Shown piece by piece: positions 60,765 to 64,000 of a stretch of 64,000 bases of DNA. The stretch's first letter is position 1; every line of letters begins with the position of its first letter. The translations under genes and the position numbers were made by a program. Under the pieces are notes generated by a model. That model saw only the letters and a list, made by a program, of their open reading frames with translations. It had not been told where the DNA came from and did no database searches. The stretch is taken from NCBI GenBank assembly GCA_039654915.1, contig CM077600.1:37432492-37496491 (forward strand), in the 5' to 3' direction. The DNA is from Aquilaria yunnanensis (Eukaryota > Streptophyta > Magnoliopsida > Malvales > Thymelaeaceae).

Positions 60765-61072
60765 AACTTACAAGACAAATCCAGGAATTTTAGGACTGAT
60801 TTGAAAAATGCAAAAGTTTAAGGACTTAAAATGTGCTTGTCCGATTTTAAATATCATGGAGAAAAATGAAAACAGAAAAATGAAAAGGATGGCCAACCAT
60901 CCTCATGCACAGGACAGTATATGACCGTGAGGAATACACATCATCCACATCCACTCATCGAAAAATATAACGGCCCCAAACTACCAGTCTACCACCACAG
61001 GGAAATAAAAAACAAAACGAAAATAAATTAAACCAAAAGAAAAGGGAACAAGAAGAAATTGGTATAGAGAAG
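60765..61072 (+). promoter_or_regulatory. Proximal upstream region and leader of PGLP1
   Basis: About 300 bp between the hAT element and the ATG, which must hold the proximal promoter and 5' leader. It becomes purine-rich just before the ATG (AAAGGGAACAAGAAGAAATT). I could not pick a clear TATA box; AAAATATAACG at about 60961-60971 is a weak candidate. No light-response element was assigned. Confidence 0.4.
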
Positions 61073-64000
61073 ATGCTCAGTAGAGCGGTGGCTTCGGTTT
61101 CTGCTTCTGCTGCTGTATCGACGTCTCTGATAAATCTGATTTCAACCCCATCTCCATATTCCCGACCAGCTGCCGGCGGTTTTTTAGGTTTCCGATCTCT
61201 CTCGTTATCTTCCTCTTCTCTGAATCTCAAATGGAGACGAAGGGGAGGTAATTCTGCTCAGAAATTTGGTCGAATGGAGAGTCTTACCGCTCGGGCATCG
61301 GCTCAGCCTCTGAAGAACGCCGACGAGCTCATCGACTCCGTCAAGACCTTCATCTTCGACTGCGATGGTGGCACTTTCGTTTTGTCTGCTCTTTTAATTA
61401 AGTGTAGCAGTGTTTCTTAGTAATTGTTCCACCGTATTGGCTTAGAAGAAACCTCTTGTCGCGAAGATTGGTTGTGCGAAAATCAATGCATGAGATGTTG
61501 AAATGATGAACATAAGTTGCAAGATTGAATGGGTTAGCTCCAGCATTTGCTAGTCAGGTTAACGTATTTGCACTAACACTCATTTTTATAAAAATTTCTG
61601 CAGGAGTTATCTGGAAAGGGGACAAGTTGATCGATGGAGTCTCTGAAACTCTTGATATGCTCCGCTCCAGGGTTTGTGGACCTGGTGGCTGAAAATTTAA
61701 CCAAACGTGGAGTAAACGAATGCGATGTCTTGGATTATTGTATTACTGACAACATTGATCTTGTTCTTCTGCAGGGGAAGAGATTAGTCTTTGTTACTAA
61801 CAACTCGACCAAATCTAGGAAGCAATACGGTAAGAAGTTTGAGACACTTGGTCTCGATGTCAATGAGGTTCGTCCCAGTATCTTACCGATGATCCCCTGG
61901 TCATTATAGTGAATTATAATCAGAAGTTTTATTTTATTAGGAGGAGATTTTTGCTTCATCGTTTGCCGCAGCTGCATATTTGAAGTCCATTGATTTCCCC
62001 AAGGACAAAAAGGTAACGCTTGTAAAGGTTCAGAGAACTATGCTAAATTTATGGCTCATACAGTGCAAACACATTTACGTGATAGTAATAGCCGGGTATA
62101 TTCTTTTGTAGGTTTATGTCATTGGTGAGGATGGCATCTTGAAGGAACTTGAGCTTGCTGGGTTCCAGTACCTTGGTGGGCCAGTATGTGTGCTTTTCGT
62201 TTTACATATTAAGGGAGTGTCATTTCTATTTTCTTTCGTATTTGAAGAGCTGCAACTTATATGAACAGGTCTGCTGAATTTTAATGTGTTACAAGGCTTG
62301 ATTGTTGGTGTTCCATATTTCTCCAGACTTCGTATATCAAAACAGATTATTCCAAAGAATGTTGAAAAAATAAAGATCTTTCCAAACAATGTAGTTGTTC
62401 ATGGTGCTATTCATTGTGATTACAGGAAGATGGTGGGAAAAAGATAGAGCTAAAGCCAGGGTTTCTTATGGAGCACGATGAAGATGTAAAGTTTGTCACT
62501 CCTGCCTCTGATATTCATTTTTTTCTTTTATTTTATCATTCTGAAACATGTGGCAACATGAGTTTGGCTGCTCTGAAGTCCTTCCCTGGATACTACTGAA
62601 TGTGCAATAATTAGTAATTTTGAGGTTTCATTTTCTTCAATCTTAAATTCACTTAAAAGCTCTTGATTTTTCTAGGTTGGAGCTGTTGTGGTTGGATTTG
62701 ATCGTTATTTCAACTACTACAAAATCCAGTAAGTTTCTGACAGTCTCCTGCAAAAATTCCTATATGCTTTACTAAAATTATGAACAACACTTTGTCTATA
62801 TATATAATTTATGCTTGAGCAATCAATCTAACTGGCAGTTGGGCTCATTCAAATAGTGTTCAATCAACTTCTTGTAGCTCTGACCAAATCTTCTTTCCTC
62901 AAGCTGGTATTTAGCAGAGTTTGCTATGTGTATAATAGTTTACATATAAGGCCTGTCAACTGGTTATCTGAATCAGTAGCTAATGAGGATTTTACAAACA
63001 AGGTCTGTTTTTTGCTGACTTCTCTTTCCTTCTTTTTTAACTCCACGTACCTTTGGGTGGCTGGTCCCAAATGCAGGTAAAGGAGGAGGGAATGGTAGGT
63101 TTACAGCCAGCATAAAAAATTGTCACTTCTATGAACATTGATTCCTTGTTAATCTGTAAGAATAGAAATGTAACAGTATGAGCTATTGGTGAAAGTAGTA
63201 GATTCCTTTTATTTTAAAAACATGAAAAGGAGGGAATATACCTCCACCTATTTTAAAATCTCAGCCTTCTGTTTTGCTCTGGCTTTGTAAAGATGACTCT
63301 CAAGCAGCAGAGACCGTATCTGAAGGCTGAAGAAACATATTTTGGCTGGCATTTTGTTTTTTGTATACCTGATTGATTTTTCTGCTCCGATGTAGGTATG
63401 GCACCTTGTGTATAAGAGAGAACCCTGGTTGCCTTTTCATTGCTACAAATCGTGATGCTGTTACCCATCTCACTGATGCTCAGGAATGGGCAGGTCCTTT
63501 CCACTCCTATATCTTGCATCCTGCACTTCTGTGTTTCATGAGTTTTTGCCATTTTAGTGGTATTGAAGCATCTAGTGTTCGTTGACTTTTGATGATGAAG
63601 ATGTTGATGATATTAGATATAATGTTACCAATGATGTCTCATTGCACTGGTCAAAAGGAAACATTAGAAAAGTAGGTCAAATTTGTCTTTCAGTGACAAA
63701 TGCTGCCTAAGCATTTAAGTTTGAATGCAGAGTACTAATTTTTTATTGAACAACAAGCATTTAACAACATTTTGTGTTGATAATTGTGACCTGTAACTTC
63801 ACATTCGTAGCCATGATTGCACGTAGAACGTTGGGAAGTACAGAAGCACCTTAACTTGTTTTAATCTTCTCTCTCTCTCCCTTTCTAACCAGAGCATGTT
63901 CCGTTATCCTTTTTCTCGCACTTTGATTCAGTGGAGCTCTAAATTGATTTCAGGTGGTGGATCTATGGTTGGTGCTATAAGAGGATCTACACAACGAGAG
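61073..64000 (+). CDS. PGLP1: 2-phosphoglycolate phosphatase 1, chloroplastic (3' end beyond the window)
   Basis: Dephosphorylates 2-phosphoglycolate made by Rubisco oxygenation to glycolate, the first photorespiration step, in the stroma. Exons: 61073-61367, 61604-61671, 61775-61867, 61941-62012, 62112-62183, 62426-62485, 62676-62728, 63396-63493, 63954-beyond 64000; GT-AG borders, phases agree, 286 codons so far, no stop. The first ~70 residues are Ser/Ala/Arg-rich with few acids, a plastid transit peptide; the first ATG is chosen because it supplies it. HAD motif I is DCDGVIWKG (split by intron 1), motif II VTNNSTKSRKQYGKK; the cap region has FASSFAAAAYLKS, VYVIGE, VVGFDRYFNYYKIQ and LFIATNRDAVTH. 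HAD motifs III-IV lie past the edge. The family is about 360 residues, so ~75 codons are missing only because of the window. Looks functional. Confidence 0.96.

Noticed and set aside
61634..61909. 91-codon plus frame within PGLP1
   Set aside because: It reads through an intron from exon 2; the spliced model explains the region better.

Overview
The window is plant nuclear DNA, from a eudicot as far as I can judge. It is AT-rich, its genes have GT-AG introns, one gene encodes a plastid photorespiration enzyme, and most of the DNA consists of plant transposable elements in various states of decay. I cannot name the species. All calls come from reading the sequence and from recalled family features; no search was run.

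Three host loci are recognisable. (1) On the minus strand at 9025-12790 lie six exons of the large subunit of chromatin assembly factor 1 (FAS1). Splice phases agree throughout, but exons 1 and 2 carry three in-frame stops and the acidic and C-terminal part is absent, so this looks like a truncated, decaying copy. (2) On the minus strand at 25746-28486 is an intact two-exon BAHD acyltransferase of 455 codons, most like the feruloyl/caffeoyl-CoA transferases of suberin and wax synthesis. (3) On the plus strand from 61073 past the window edge is chloroplast 2-phosphoglycolate phosphatase (PGLP1), nine exons so far, open and cut off by the window end.

The remainder is layered mobile DNA. A 5.5-6.3 kb unit occurs as direct repeats: copy A (about 2305-8620), copy B (about 28977-44342) and the tail of a third copy (1-339). 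It holds a decayed LINE 3' end, a mini-CACTA element and a SINE-like element. Copy B is also split by a 9.8 kb CACTA transposon (30776-40576) with a 3-bp target duplication; copy A keeps the matching empty site. The CACTA element carries a TNP2-like transposase, a Transposase_24-type second gene, palindromic subterminal repeats and a large ATT-rich tandem array.

Between 14.4 and 23.2 kb is a nest of LTR retroelements: Copia integrase and RT fragments, an Athila-like gag with its 5' LTR and primer-binding site, and two solo LTRs of one family. A third solo LTR of that family sits inside a 6.9 kb PIF/Harbinger element (50629-57498) that also holds a Myb/SANT ORF and a DDE transposase. All three solo LTRs have perfect 5-bp target duplications. 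Smaller TIR elements include two hAT-type elements (47999-48790 and 60099-60756), three Mutator-like elements (6823-7412, 46327-47551, 58782-59559) and hairpin MITEs.

I found no operon, CRISPR array, tRNA or rRNA. The most informative feature is that nested insertions, target duplications, an empty site and repeat copies together give a relative timeline of the locus.
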